Below are positions 1 through 6,321 of a DNA stretch of 11,604 nt, piece after piece. This DNA is from an uncultured Clostridia bacterium (GTDB lineage Bacteria > Bacillota > Clostridia > Christensenellales > DUVY01). The DNA is taken from assembly GCA_937895465.1 (NCBI GenBank), contig CALAYY010000095.1, forward strand, positions 1 through 11,604. Reading direction: 5' to 3'. The translations under genes and the position numbers were made by a program. Each line of letters opens with the position of its first letter. Position 1 is the stretch's first letter. The notes beneath the pieces are model-generated. The model made no database searches, was not told the DNA's origin, and saw nothing but the letters and a program-made list of their open reading frames with translations.

Positions 1-101
1 GTTCTTTCAAACTCTTTTTCAACCATATCCATATACTTCTTAGATGCAAAAAGACTTGCTAAGAAGTATATGGATATGGTTGAAAAAGAGTTTGAAAGAA
101 C
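1..101. repeat. 43-bp perfect inverted repeat at the window edge
   Basis: Bases 1-43 are the exact reverse complement of bases 59-101, with a 15-base spacer (44-58). The right arm is genuine coding sequence of the trehalase-like gene, since its translation continues smoothly into the conserved C-terminus. The left arm therefore looks like an inverted copy of it. Its position at the very start of the sequence, inside a gene, is typical of a fold-back error at a contig end, although a template-switch mutation in the cell would look the same. It is not a terminator, because it has no T-tract and lies inside the reading frame. Confidence 0.95.
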
Positions 102-228
102 GGGTGAACTGTGGGAAAAATATGATGTAACTCACGGACAGAAAGCGTCTCATCACGAATACTCTGAAACTCAAATGCTGGGCTGGACAGCCGGTGTGTA
201 TTTGGATTGCTACCGCTTATTTGGTTAA
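43..228 (+). CDS. trehalase-like (GH37-type) glycosidase, C-terminal fragment
   Basis: This is the 3' end of a gene that begins outside the window; about 61 residues ending in TAA at 226-228 are believable. They contain a TGELWEKYDV segment, then HEY, then QMLGWTAGVYL. That order matches the C-terminus of (alpha/alpha)6-barrel glycosidases of the trehalase type, which typically end with an EKY(N/D)V...EY...GWT.GV.L pattern. Trehalases split alpha,alpha-trehalose into two glucoses, but the catalytic acids lie upstream and are not visible, so a related GH63-like specificity is possible. The frame stays open from base 1, but bases 1-42 are an inverted copy of 60-101 and probably do not encode the real protein. 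The GNAT gene follows after 39 bases with no terminator between, so the two may be co-transcribed. Confidence 0.7.
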   Translation, partial: DAKRLAKKYMDMVEKEFERTGELWEKYDVTHGQKASHHEYSETQMLGWTAGVYLDCYRLFG

Positions 229-267
229 AATTAAAAGTCTTTAGAAGATAATATTTGGGTAAAAAAT

Positions 268-687
268 ATGTTTGAATTAAAATTTTTTAATGATATTAAT
301 GACGAGATAAGTTCGCTTAGATATGAGGTCTTTGTTGAAGAACAAGGCATTGATGAGAGTATAGAAATAGAGCATGATGAGTACAATTATTTGCACCTAT
401 GCCTAACAACTGATAATCAGCTTGCAGCATACGCCCGTGCAAAAGCCTGTAGCGGTGTTTTTCATATAGGCAGAGTATTGGTTAAAAGAGAATACAGAGG
501 GCAGGGACTGGGGCGAAAGATTATGGAATACGGCGAAAAAATAGGACTGCTAAACGGCTGTAACATTATGGAACTCAATGCCCAACATCATGCTGTAAGC
601 TTTTATAAAAAGCTTGGCTATATCGGTCAAGGTGAGTATTTTGAAGAAGCTAAAATCCCTCATCTTAAGATGATTAAGAATATTTAA
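268..687 (+). CDS. GNAT family N-acetyltransferase, ElaA-like
   Basis: A 139-residue protein, the normal size for a single GNAT domain. GNAT enzymes move an acetyl group from acetyl-CoA to an amine. The N-terminal half has the YEVFVEEQGI segment (residues 19-28) typical of the ElaA/YjcF branch. Motif A follows: a beta strand IGRVLVKREY, then the pyrophosphate-binding loop RGQGLG at residues 77-82. The C-terminal part has the AVSFYKKLGY block (about 109-118), whose tyrosine is the usual general acid. The substrate cannot be predicted. No strong ribosome binding site precedes the ATG at 268, and translation may depend on read-through from the gene upstream. It ends 19 bases from the stop of the opposing gene, with no GC-rich terminator in the gap. 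Confidence 0.85.
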   Translation: MFELKFFNDINDEISSLRYEVFVEEQGIDESIEIEHDEYNYLHLCLTTDNQLAAYARAKACSGVFHIGRVLVKREYRGQGLGRKIMEYGEKIGLLNGCNIMELNAQHHAVSFYKKLGYIGQGEYFEEAKIPHLKMIKNI

Positions 688-706
688 TCTTTTAAAAACT
701 TTATTA

Positions 707-1318
707 TCAGCCTTTTAATAATTCTTCTATTTGTTTTTTTGATTTTTTATCAATTATCTCTTCTGATAATGCTCTAACGATATAAGCATCAATTATTTCA
801 ATTTTTTGATTTTTTCTTATTAATATAAGCACGTTTAAAATATCAATAAGAACAAGCTTGCGCATTGTCTGCTTAATATTGTCAAGATTAATGTCAATAA
901 GGCTATTAGCAATCTTTTCATTAAGATGGTTTTTATAAGGTATGATTTTAGCAAGACTTTGAATACATTGCCGCACGGTTATAGGCTTCTGGTCATTTAA
1001 TAGCAAAAGATAATCGTCAATTATATTATCAATCTGGTTTTTATTATCCCATTTTACATTTTCAGCAATCATCATAAGCCCTATACTTCGCTGATAAGAA
1101 TTGCTGCTTTTTAATTTGTCACAAAAGATATTCCAATAAGCATAAACATCGTCAAAATTTTGCGAACGGCTTTGCAGCATCAAAAATGCCTGATAACGTA
1201 GCTTGTCGTCTTTTTCGTTTAACATATCAACAAGGATTGAGATATTATCGGCATTTAAGTTTTTGGATGCTTGTGCTAACTGCTCTTTATCTAACATCAA
1301 TAATTGACTGATATCCAT
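707..1318 (-). CDS. HEAT-repeat-like conserved protein, function unknown
   Basis: A 203-residue, nearly all-helical protein. It has alternating amphipathic helices such as ILVDMLNEKDDKLRYQAFLM and SYQRSIGLMMIAENVKW, and a later block TVRQCIQSLAKIIPYK. This spacing of helix pairs is the look of HEAT/ARM repeats, which are protein-binding scaffolds. I recall similar proteins in Clostridia being labelled 'SufBD protein', but nothing here resembles the Fe-S scaffold SufB/SufD and I would not use that name. The start is the ATG at 1318, six bases after a clear AGAGGTG ribosome binding site at 1325-1331; the TTG just upstream at 1321 is less likely. It has its own promoter (1353-1381) and stands alone. 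The partner is unknown. Confidence 0.8.
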   Translation of the reverse strand: MDISQLLMLDKEQLAQASKNLNADNISILVDMLNEKDDKLRYQAFLMLQSRSQNFDDVYAYWNIFCDKLKSSNSYQRSIGLMMIAENVKWDNKNQIDNIIDDYLLLLNDQKPITVRQCIQSLAKIIPYKNHLNEKIANSLIDINLDNIKQTMRKLVLIDILNVLILIRKNQKIEIIDAYIVRALSEEIIDKKSKKQIEELLKG

Positions 1319-1352
1319 CAAAACACCTCTTTAATAACTATTTATACAAAAA

Positions 1353-1381
1353 TAATATCAAAACAACAACTGCGTGTCAAT
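1353..1381 (-). promoter_or_regulatory. sigma-A-type promoter for the HEAT-like gene
   Basis: On the minus strand TTGACA (1381-1376) is followed after exactly 17 bases by TATTAT (1358-1353), preceded by TGA to give an extended -10. This is five of six at -10 and a perfect -35. The predicted start of transcription is near 1346, leaving a leader of roughly 28 bases with the ribosome binding site. Confidence 0.75.
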
Positions 1382-1463
1382 TATTTTGGTAAAATAAAAT
1401 CCATCAAGAAAAGCATTTTTTCACTTTCGCAATTTATTAGATAAAAGTATCTGCTTATTTTTG

Positions 1464-1493
1464 TTGACGATTAAGTATCGTTATTGATATAAT
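1464..1493 (+). promoter_or_regulatory. promoter of the first ABC importer operon, with a small palindrome
   Basis: TTGACG (1464-1469) and a perfect TATAAT (1488-1493) are separated by 18 bases. The short inverted repeat ACGAT-TAAGT-ATCGT (1467-1481) overlaps the -35 and the spacer, where a repressor could block RNA polymerase. The arms are only 5 bp, so the operator idea is weak. I looked for a T-box leader, which some related tryptophan importer operons carry, and found neither the T-box core nor an antiterminator or terminator hairpin before the gene. Confidence 0.6.
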
Positions 1494-1554
1494 TAATTAT
1501 ACTTTTTATATTAGTATGTTGTATAAAATTTTTCCTTTGGGGGAGTTAATAACC

Positions 1555-2569
1555 ATGAAAAAGATAATAACTATATTAATTGCATTAATATTTAGTATGT
1601 CATTTATGATGACTACAGCATGTGAAAAAAAGACAGATTATACAGTTGGGATTTTGCAGCTTGTAAGACATTCTGCTCTGGATGCTGCCAATAACGGTTT
1701 TCAGAAAGAACTCAACAAATTGATGAAGGAAGCTGGAAAGACTGTTAAGTATGACAATAAGAATGCGTCTGGAGACAAAACTACTACCAAGACTATGGCA
1801 GATGTTTTGGTTTCAAAAAATGTTGACTTAATATTAGCTATAGCTACACCTGCTGCACAAGCCGTTGCTGCTGCTACAGATACTATACCTGTATTGTTTA
1901 CAGCAGTTACTGATGCTGTTGCTGCTGATTTGGTGGATTCTAATGAAAACCCAAAATATAATGTAAGCGGGACATCAGATCTTAACCCTATTGATATGCA
2001 GGTAGAATTGATAACAAGACTTGTTCCCGGAGTTAAGAAGATAGCAGTAATGTATAATACAGCAGAACAAAATTCTAGAATTCAGGTGCAACTAGTTAAA
2101 AATAAATGTGCTGAGCTTAATATTCAAGTGGTAGATAAAGGTATAAGCGATCAAAATAATATATATAGCTTCTACATCAGAAGGCAATGATAAAAATGTT
2201 GCTTCTATAGAAGCAACATTTTTATCATTGCCTTCTGATGTAGAAGCTATATATATTCCTACAGACAATATGTTAGCTAATGCAAAAGATAATGTTCATA
2301 TTAAAAATAAAGCAGGAAAAAAGCTTCCGATTGTTTGCGGTGAAATTGGAATGAATGACGGCTGCGGTGTCGCCACATACGGTATAGACTATTATAAGCT
2401 TGGACAGCAAACAGCTCAAATGGCATTTGATATCTTGGTTAATGGTGCGGATATTTCTAAAATGCCTGTAGAACTTCAAAAAGAGTATTTATTCTCTGTA
2501 AATCAAGCAATAGCTGATGAAATTAATTTTACTATCCCCCAAGCAGTAATGGATGAAGCTAGCAAATAA
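1555..2569 (+). pseudogene. ABC importer substrate-binding lipoprotein (PF04392, TrpX-like), reading frame broken
   Basis: The start is the ATG at 1555, ten bases after a strong GGGGGAG site; an in-frame ATG at 1516 lies before that site and is rejected. The N-terminus is a lipoprotein signal peptide with the lipid-anchored Cys at residue 23 (TTAC). The mature part has the two-lobe periplasmic-binding fold of the PF04392 family: VGILQLVRHSALD, LILAIATPAAQAV, IPVLFTAVTD, GVKKIAVMYNT, then in a second frame DVEAIYIPTDNML and GIDYYKLGQQTAQMA. The first frame hits TGA at 2188-2190, inside a 100-bp palindrome, and homology resumes one frame later. Removing 46 bases (for example 2164-2209) joins the frames as ISDQNNIEATFLSLPSDVEA and gives 322 residues, a normal family length. 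A single +1 shift before 2165 would also work and give about 337. Relatives bind aromatic amino acids or related small molecules; the ligand here is unknown. If the lesion is real, the importer lacks its receptor. Confidence 0.85.
2158..2257. repeat. 100-bp perfect palindrome without spacer
   Basis: Bases 2158-2207 are the exact reverse complement of 2208-2257; the centre is GCTTCTATAGAAGC. The right arm encodes the conserved protein sequence, so the left arm is the inserted inverted copy. Both ends of the insertion sit in ATATA/TATA microhomology, as expected for a polymerase that switched to the opposite strand and back. Perfect palindromes this long without a spacer are usually cut by SbcCD and unstable in bacteria, which makes an amplification or assembly artefact a serious alternative. 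Confidence 0.97.
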
Positions 2570-2590
2570 ATTATAACAATAGGATTATAG

Positions 2591-3553
2591 ATGGGTTCTT
2601 TTTTACAATCAATTATAGGCGGCGCCAATCAAGGCTTGTTATGGGCATTGTTGGCGCTTGGTGTTTTTATAACATTCAGAATATTGGATTTTGCAGATCT
2701 TACTGCAGAAGGCAGTTTTGCGTTGGGCGGATGCATGACGGTTAGTCTTATTTCTTCAGGTATAGAGCCTGTGATATCAACTTTTCTTGCTTTTTTAGCT
2801 GGAATGGTTGCTGGACTTACTACAGGGGTATTAACTACAAAGCTAAAGATTGCGCCCATCTTGGCGGGTATTCTTACAATGATAGCCTTATATTCTATCA
2901 ATATCAGAATAATGGGCGGAGCTTCTAATATAGGCTTGGTAAGGACTAATACGATAATTACATATTTTGAAAATTTCTTTCACATCTCAAGAATGCGTGC
3001 CACTACTATGTTAAGCGTTTTGATTGTGGGGATTATAATCGCCCTGATGTATTGGTTTTTTGGAACAGAAAAAGGCAGTGCGATAAGAGCTACAGGCAAT
3101 AACGAAAAGATGTGTAGGGCATTAGGCATAAATACTGATAATACCAAAATTCTAGCACTAATGATAAGCAATGGCTTAATTGCACTATCTGGAGCGATGA
3201 TTGCTCAGCAGCAAAGTTTTGGCGATGTCGGTATGGGAACAGGAGCCATTGTAATTGGTCTTGCATCTGTTATAATCGGCGAAACCTTTATGAGTCAAAA
3301 GTTTCCGTTTTGGCTCAAGCTATCCTTTATTGCTTTGGGAAGTGTGATTTACAGGGTGTTAATTATTATCGTTATTACTACTGATATTTTAAGTGCCGAT
3401 GATATGAAATTGTTGACTGCAGTCTTGATTATAATAGCTTTGGCTTTGCCAAAAATAAAAACAGCATTTATTGGAAACAACTCAAAAAAGCGTAATCAAC
3501 AACAAAAAGCCCTTTTGTCGGCGGATGGGGAGAACGGTAATGCTGAGGATTGA
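2591..3553 (+). CDS. ABC importer permease, BPD_transp_2 family (TrpY-like)
   Basis: A 320-residue membrane protein that forms the channel of the first importer. Hydrophobic segments follow one another from residue 1 (LLWALLALGVFITFRI) to about residue 295 (LLTAVLIIIALALP), broken by polar loops. The tail is short and charged. Near the N-terminus LDFADLTAEGSFALGG is the block found in LivH-like permeases, where it forms part of the transport path. A GSAIRATGNNEKMCRALGIN stretch (about residues 161-180) is the cytoplasmic coupling loop that docks on the ATPase. An AGGA site ends six bases before the ATG. The gene begins 21 bases after the binding-protein gene and overlaps the ATPase gene by 14 bases, so the three are one operon with translational coupling. 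Confidence 0.88.
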   Translation: MGSFLQSIIGGANQGLLWALLALGVFITFRILDFADLTAEGSFALGGCMTVSLISSGIEPVISTFLAFLAGMVAGLTTGVLTTKLKIAPILAGILTMIALYSINIRIMGGASNIGLVRTNTIITYFENFFHISRMRATTMLSVLIVGIIIALMYWFFGTEKGSAIRATGNNEKMCRALGINTDNTKILALMISNGLIALSGAMIAQQQSFGDVGMGTGAIVIGLASVIIGETFMSQKFPFWLKLSFIALGSVIYRVLIIIVITTDILSADDMKLLTAVLIIIALALPKIKTAFIGNNSKKRNQQQKALLSADGENGNAED

Positions 3554-4334
3554 AAACATTTCTAAGATATTTAATATAGGTACAATTAATCAAAAGCAGG
3601 CGTTAGACGGCGTCAATTTGTATATCAATGAAGGCGATTTTGTTACCGTTATAGGCGGCAACGGAGCAGGTAAATCCACTTTGCTTAATGTTATTAGCGG
3701 TGTACATATGGTTGACCAAGGCGAGCTGATTTTGGATGAAATCAACTTGACCAAACTGCCTGAGCATATACGTGCCAAATATTTTGGCAGAGTTTTTCAA
3801 GATCCTTTGATGGGCACGGCTTCATCAATGGAAATTCAGGAAAACCTTGCGCTTGCATATCGCCGTGGAAAATTTCGTGGGCTTAACTGGGCAATAACTC
3901 ACAGCGAAAAAAGGTTTTATCAAGAACAGTTAAAAAGATTGGATTTGGGACTTGAAGATAGGATGACTACTAAAGTAGGATTGCTTAGCGGCGGGCAAAG
4001 GCAGGCTCTTGCGCTGTTGATGGCAACCCTTGTCAAGCCTAGAATGCTCTTGCTTGACGAGCACACAGCGGCGCTTGACCCAAAAACCGCCAAAAAGGTG
4101 CAGGATCTCACTCTTGAACTTACGCAGGAAACCAATATAACGACGCTTATGATTACTCATAATATGAAGGATGCCATAAAGTTTGGCAACAGGCTAATTA
4201 TGATGCATGAGGGCAGGGTAATTTATGAAGTTGAGGGTGAAGAAAAAAAATCATTAAAAGTTGAAGACTTATTAAAGAAGTTTGAACAAAACGCAGGCAG
4301 TGAAGCAATTACTGACAGAATGCTGCTGGCATAA
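3540..4334 (+). CDS. ABC importer ATPase (TrpZ-like)
   Basis: A 264-residue nucleotide-binding subunit that powers the first importer. All motifs are intact: Walker A GGNGAGKST (39-47), Q-loop glutamine 87 in VFQDP, signature LSGGQ (149-153), Walker B MLLLDE (169-174), D-loop AALD (177-180) and switch histidine 207 in ITHNM. The start is the ATG at 3540, which lies inside the end of the permease gene six bases after GGGGAGA. An earlier in-frame ATG at 3471 would add 23 basic residues not expected in the family. It ends just before a terminator. The EHTAALDPKTAKKV segment is characteristic of the ATPases that accompany PF04392 binding proteins. This intact gene shows the operon is not generally decayed. 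Confidence 0.92.
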   Translation: MLRIENISKIFNIGTINQKQALDGVNLYINEGDFVTVIGGNGAGKSTLLNVISGVHMVDQGELILDEINLTKLPEHIRAKYFGRVFQDPLMGTASSMEIQENLALAYRRGKFRGLNWAITHSEKRFYQEQLKRLDLGLEDRMTTKVGLLSGGQRQALALLMATLVKPRMLLLDEHTAALDPKTAKKVQDLTLELTQETNITTLMITHNMKDAIKFGNRLIMMHEGRVIYEVEGEEKKSLKVEDLLKKFEQNAGSEAITDRMLLA

Positions 4335-4362
4335 ATAATCATAAAACATCATACTGTTTTTT

Positions 4363-4394
4363 AAATCGTCTGGAAATTCTAGACGATTTTTTTA
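4363..4394 (+). terminator. terminator of the first ABC operon
   Basis: A 9-bp perfect stem, AAATCGTCT (4363-4371) with AGACGATTT (4381-4389), has a 9-base loop and runs into a tract of eight T (4387-4394). It lies 28 bases after the ATPase stop codon. Confidence 0.85.
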
Positions 4395-4418
4395 TTGTTT
4401 CTATTTTTAGGCTTTTAA

Positions 4419-4427
4419 TGATATAAT
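4419..4427 (+). promoter_or_regulatory. extended -10 promoter for the first AraC-type gene
   Basis: TGATATAAT (4419-4427) is an extended -10 with a perfect TATAAT. No good -35 lies at the right distance; TTGTTT at 4395-4400 is 21 bases away. Transcription should begin near 4434, giving a leader of about 50 bases before the ATG at 4487. Confidence 0.55.
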
Positions 4428-4463
4428 TATATTATGTAAAAATAATTATCTATGGGGGATAAT

Positions 4464-4477
4464 GCCCAAATTTGGGC
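4464..4477. promoter_or_regulatory. 14-bp perfect palindrome in the AraC leader
   Basis: GCCCAAATTTGGGC is its own reverse complement and lies between the strong GGGGGAT site (4454-4460) and the ATG at 4487. As DNA it could be a dimer-binding operator for autoregulation. As RNA it could fold into a short hairpin that shortens the distance between ribosome binding site and start codon. Two short frames also overlap here: ATG 4452 to TGA 4490, whose stop overlaps the 4487 ATG, and ATG 4462 to TAA 4494. Which of these matters cannot be told from sequence. Confidence 0.5.
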
Positions 4478-4486
4478 GATTTTCTT

Positions 4487-5338
4487 ATGAATAATAAGAA
4501 TTGGATTGATGATTGCATTTCGGTGCTTGTAGGTGCCAATCATTATTGTGTTGACGGACTTCATGTTATTGCTGCCAATACAGGAGTAGATTTTCCGTGC
4601 GGAACGCATTCCCATGAAGAATTTGAACTTATGATGCCTTTATTGCATGATGTTGAAATAATTAATAACGGTAAGTTCCTCACAATGAAAAAAGGTATGA
4701 TTATGCCTTTTAATCCTTATGACAAACATGGATTAAACTGCCGTCAAAGAATAAATAATTTTTTGTGCATATTAGTTTCCAAAGATTATTTTAATAATTT
4801 CTCAAACGAAATTTTCTTAAATTCAACACCTTTGATTTTTGAAAATCTTTGCTTCAAGCCCTCCAACAATCTTAATTATCTTATAGGTGCTTTTATAGAC
4901 GAGAGTAATTGCTGTCAAGAGGGATATGAAATTATGCAACACCATCTTGCAAAGCTGATTTGTATTGAACTAATACGAAGTTCACAAAATAATATTTTGA
5001 AAAAAGCAGAAAAGCAAATGTGCCCATCAATTTTGCGTGCTGTGAAATATCTAGAAGAACATTATAATCTTCCTTATGATTTGGAAGAAACGGCAAAGGT
5101 CAGCAAACTCAATAAATATCACTTTTTGAAATTATTTTATAACAATGTAGGCATGACACCCAAAGATTATCTTACCAAAATAAAAATAGAAAAAGCCAAA
5201 TCCATGCTTTTGGAAGGTGATAAGACCGTTTCGGATTTAGCTTATGAGCTAGGCTACTCTTCTCAATCCCATTTTTGTATGACTTTTAAAAAACATTGTA
5301 AAATTACACCTACACAATTTAAAAACAGTGCATATTAA
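4487..5338 (+). CDS. AraC/XylS-family transcriptional regulator with cupin-like sensor domain
   Basis: A 283-residue protein of normal AraC-family length. Residues about 25-110 form a cupin-like ligand-binding domain with the HSHEEFEL signature (41-48), followed by MKKGMIMPFNPYDKHGL, the usual strand pair of such pockets. Residues about 178-280 hold the two helix-turn-helix units: LEETAKVSKLNKYHFLKLF and VSDLAYELGYSSQSHFCMTF, ending in the family's TPTQF. It should bind DNA and respond to a small molecule, probably a sugar or metabolite. The ATG at 4487 is 27 bases from the nearest ribosome binding site, whereas the in-frame TTG at 4472 is 12 bases away, so the start is uncertain. The gene has its own promoter and terminator, so its target is not evident; the importer before it and the lipoprotein after it are candidates. 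Confidence 0.88.
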   Translation: MNNKNWIDDCISVLVGANHYCVDGLHVIAANTGVDFPCGTHSHEEFELMMPLLHDVEIINNGKFLTMKKGMIMPFNPYDKHGLNCRQRINNFLCILVSKDYFNNFSNEIFLNSTPLIFENLCFKPSNNLNYLIGAFIDESNCCQEGYEIMQHHLAKLICIELIRSSQNNILKKAEKQMCPSILRAVKYLEEHYNLPYDLEETAKVSKLNKYHFLKLFYNNVGMTPKDYLTKIKIEKAKSMLLEGDKTVSDLAYELGYSSQSHFCMTFKKHCKITPTQFKNSAY

Positions 5339-5374
5339 ATATTGTTATCTTTTTATATAATAACAATATTTTGA
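5337..5374 (+). terminator. AT-rich terminator after the first AraC gene
   Basis: AAATATTGTTAT (5337-5348) pairs perfectly over 12 bp with 5360-5371, around an 11-base loop, and ends in a short T run. The stem overlaps the TAA stop codon. It is weak because only one G-C pair is present, and it touches the -35 of the next promoter. Confidence 0.5.
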
Positions 5375-5400
5375 TATCTATAATTTCTCTATTCTATGAT
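5371..5400 (+). promoter_or_regulatory. promoter for the lipoprotein gene
   Basis: TTGATA (5371-5376) and TATGAT (5395-5400) are 18 bases apart, each matching five of six consensus bases. The leader of about 32 bases ends in a strong GGGGAGA ribosome binding site before the ATG at 5439. Confidence 0.6.
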
Positions 5401-5438
5401 AATAAAGTTTATGATAAAGTTTTTTTAGGGGAGAGTAT

Positions 5439-6134
5439 ATGAAAAAATTTTTTAAAACATTTTTTGCTATTTTCTTATGTGTTATACTTATGAGTCTTGC
5501 GGGCTGTTTGGGAAATGAAACAGACGATAATACAGATATACCAGACGGCAGTGATGGAACTCAAGATAAAATTGAGTACATGACTAAAGAAGAAGTAGCC
5601 GCATTGCTGACTAATTATCATTTTGAAATAGAAATTTTTACTGTAGATGGTGACGAAGAAAATCTATACAAAATGACAGAAGTTGTATGTGCAGAGGGAT
5701 ATTATTATTACTTTGACACTTATGCTTTTGTAGCTAATTTTGAAACCAATAAGTATTATATTCTTGATATTGAAGCTAAAACAGGCATGATTACGGCATT
5801 AGAAGAAGAGGATAAAGAATCCTTTAATGTGTCAACATATATGTTTTCATGGCACACTTATGCTTCAGGTTTTCATCATTCTGGGACTCAAAGTGTTGCA
5901 GGACGTACTTGTGATGTTTATACTTATAATACTGTTTATCATTCTCAAGATTTTGTCTTTACTTATTATATTGATAAAGAACTTGATATCTGCCTAAAAT
6001 ATGAATGGACAGATAAAAGTGAGAATGTCAGTTCCTATATGCGTTTTACAAAATTCGAATTAAACAAAGCTTCGTTAGAAGGCATCATGGATACATTGGA
6101 TGAATATGAATTAACAGATCTCACATCTTTTTAA
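5439..6134 (+). CDS. putative lipoprotein of unknown function
   Basis: A 231-residue protein with a clear lipoprotein signal peptide: two lysines, a hydrophobic run, then the lipobox LAGC with the lipidated Cys at residue 23. A short acidic linker rich in D, G and T follows (about 24-47), so the domain is held off the membrane on the outside of the cell. The remainder is strongly beta-rich and aromatic (YYYYFDTYAFVANFETNKYY), with VAGRTCDVYTY and FTYYIDKELDICLKYEW near the end. This alternation resembles LolA/LppX-like folds, which hold a hydrophobic ligand, but that is an impression of fold and not a recognised family. Besides the lipobox Cys, later cysteines occur in VVCAEG, RTCDV and DICLK. 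It has its own promoter and terminator and no obvious partner. Confidence 0.8.
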   Translation: MKKFFKTFFAIFLCVILMSLAGCLGNETDDNTDIPDGSDGTQDKIEYMTKEEVAALLTNYHFEIEIFTVDGDEENLYKMTEVVCAEGYYYYFDTYAFVANFETNKYYILDIEAKTGMITALEEEDKESFNVSTYMFSWHTYASGFHHSGTQSVAGRTCDVYTYNTVYHSQDFVFTYYIDKELDICLKYEWTDKSENVSSYMRFTKFELNKASLEGIMDTLDEYELTDLTSF

Positions 6135-6156
6135 GAATTATTTTATCAAAAAAGTT

Positions 6157-6190
6157 AGCCTCTAAAATTACAAGTTTTAGGGGCTTTATT
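6157..6190 (+). terminator. terminator after the lipoprotein gene
   Basis: AGCCTCTAAAA (6157-6167) pairs with TTTTAGGGGCT (6175-6185), an 11-bp stem with one G-T pair and a 7-base loop. A T-rich stretch follows. It lies 22 bases after the stop codon. Confidence 0.8.
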
Positions 6191-6240
6191 ATTTATCTTG
6201 TGCTGTAATTGAATATTTGAAAAAAGTGTATTTATCTCTC

Positions 6241-6275
6241 ATCTTATGAACATTAATTATAATCATTCATAAGAT
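6241..6275 (+). promoter_or_regulatory. 10-bp inverted repeat with a sigma-K-like promoter, before the DUF4489-like gene
   Basis: ATCTTATGAA (6241-6250) is repeated exactly in inverse orientation as TTCATAAGAT (6266-6275), with a 15-base spacer. The right arm contains the start of CATAAGATA (6268-6276), which fits the CATAnnnTA -10 of late mother-cell sigma-K promoters, and an AC at 6250-6251 sits 16 bases upstream as its -35 asks. A TATAAT at 6258-6263 lacks a -35 partner. The repeat could be an operator for a dimeric regulator overlapping the promoter. The match is short, so chance is possible. Confidence 0.4.
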
Positions 6276-6321
6276 AATATAAGGTGTTATTTCTCTTACA
6301 TAACAAATTAGGAGAAATAAA

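Noticed and set aside
1516..1554. Upstream in-frame ATG at 1516 for the binding-protein gene
   Set aside because: It lies before the strong GGGGGAG ribosome binding site and would put 13 extra residues ahead of a standard lipoprotein signal peptide.
2273..2479. Minus-strand open frames lying inside the importer, DUF4489-like and permease genes (for example this one, and 3930-4160 and 6526-6867)
   Set aside because: They lie wholly antisense to well-supported genes, lack ribosome binding sites and show no recognisable protein features.
3471..3539. Upstream in-frame ATG at 3471 for the ATPase gene
   Set aside because: It would add 23 atypical basic residues encoded inside the permease tail; the ATG at 3540 has a good ribosome binding site.
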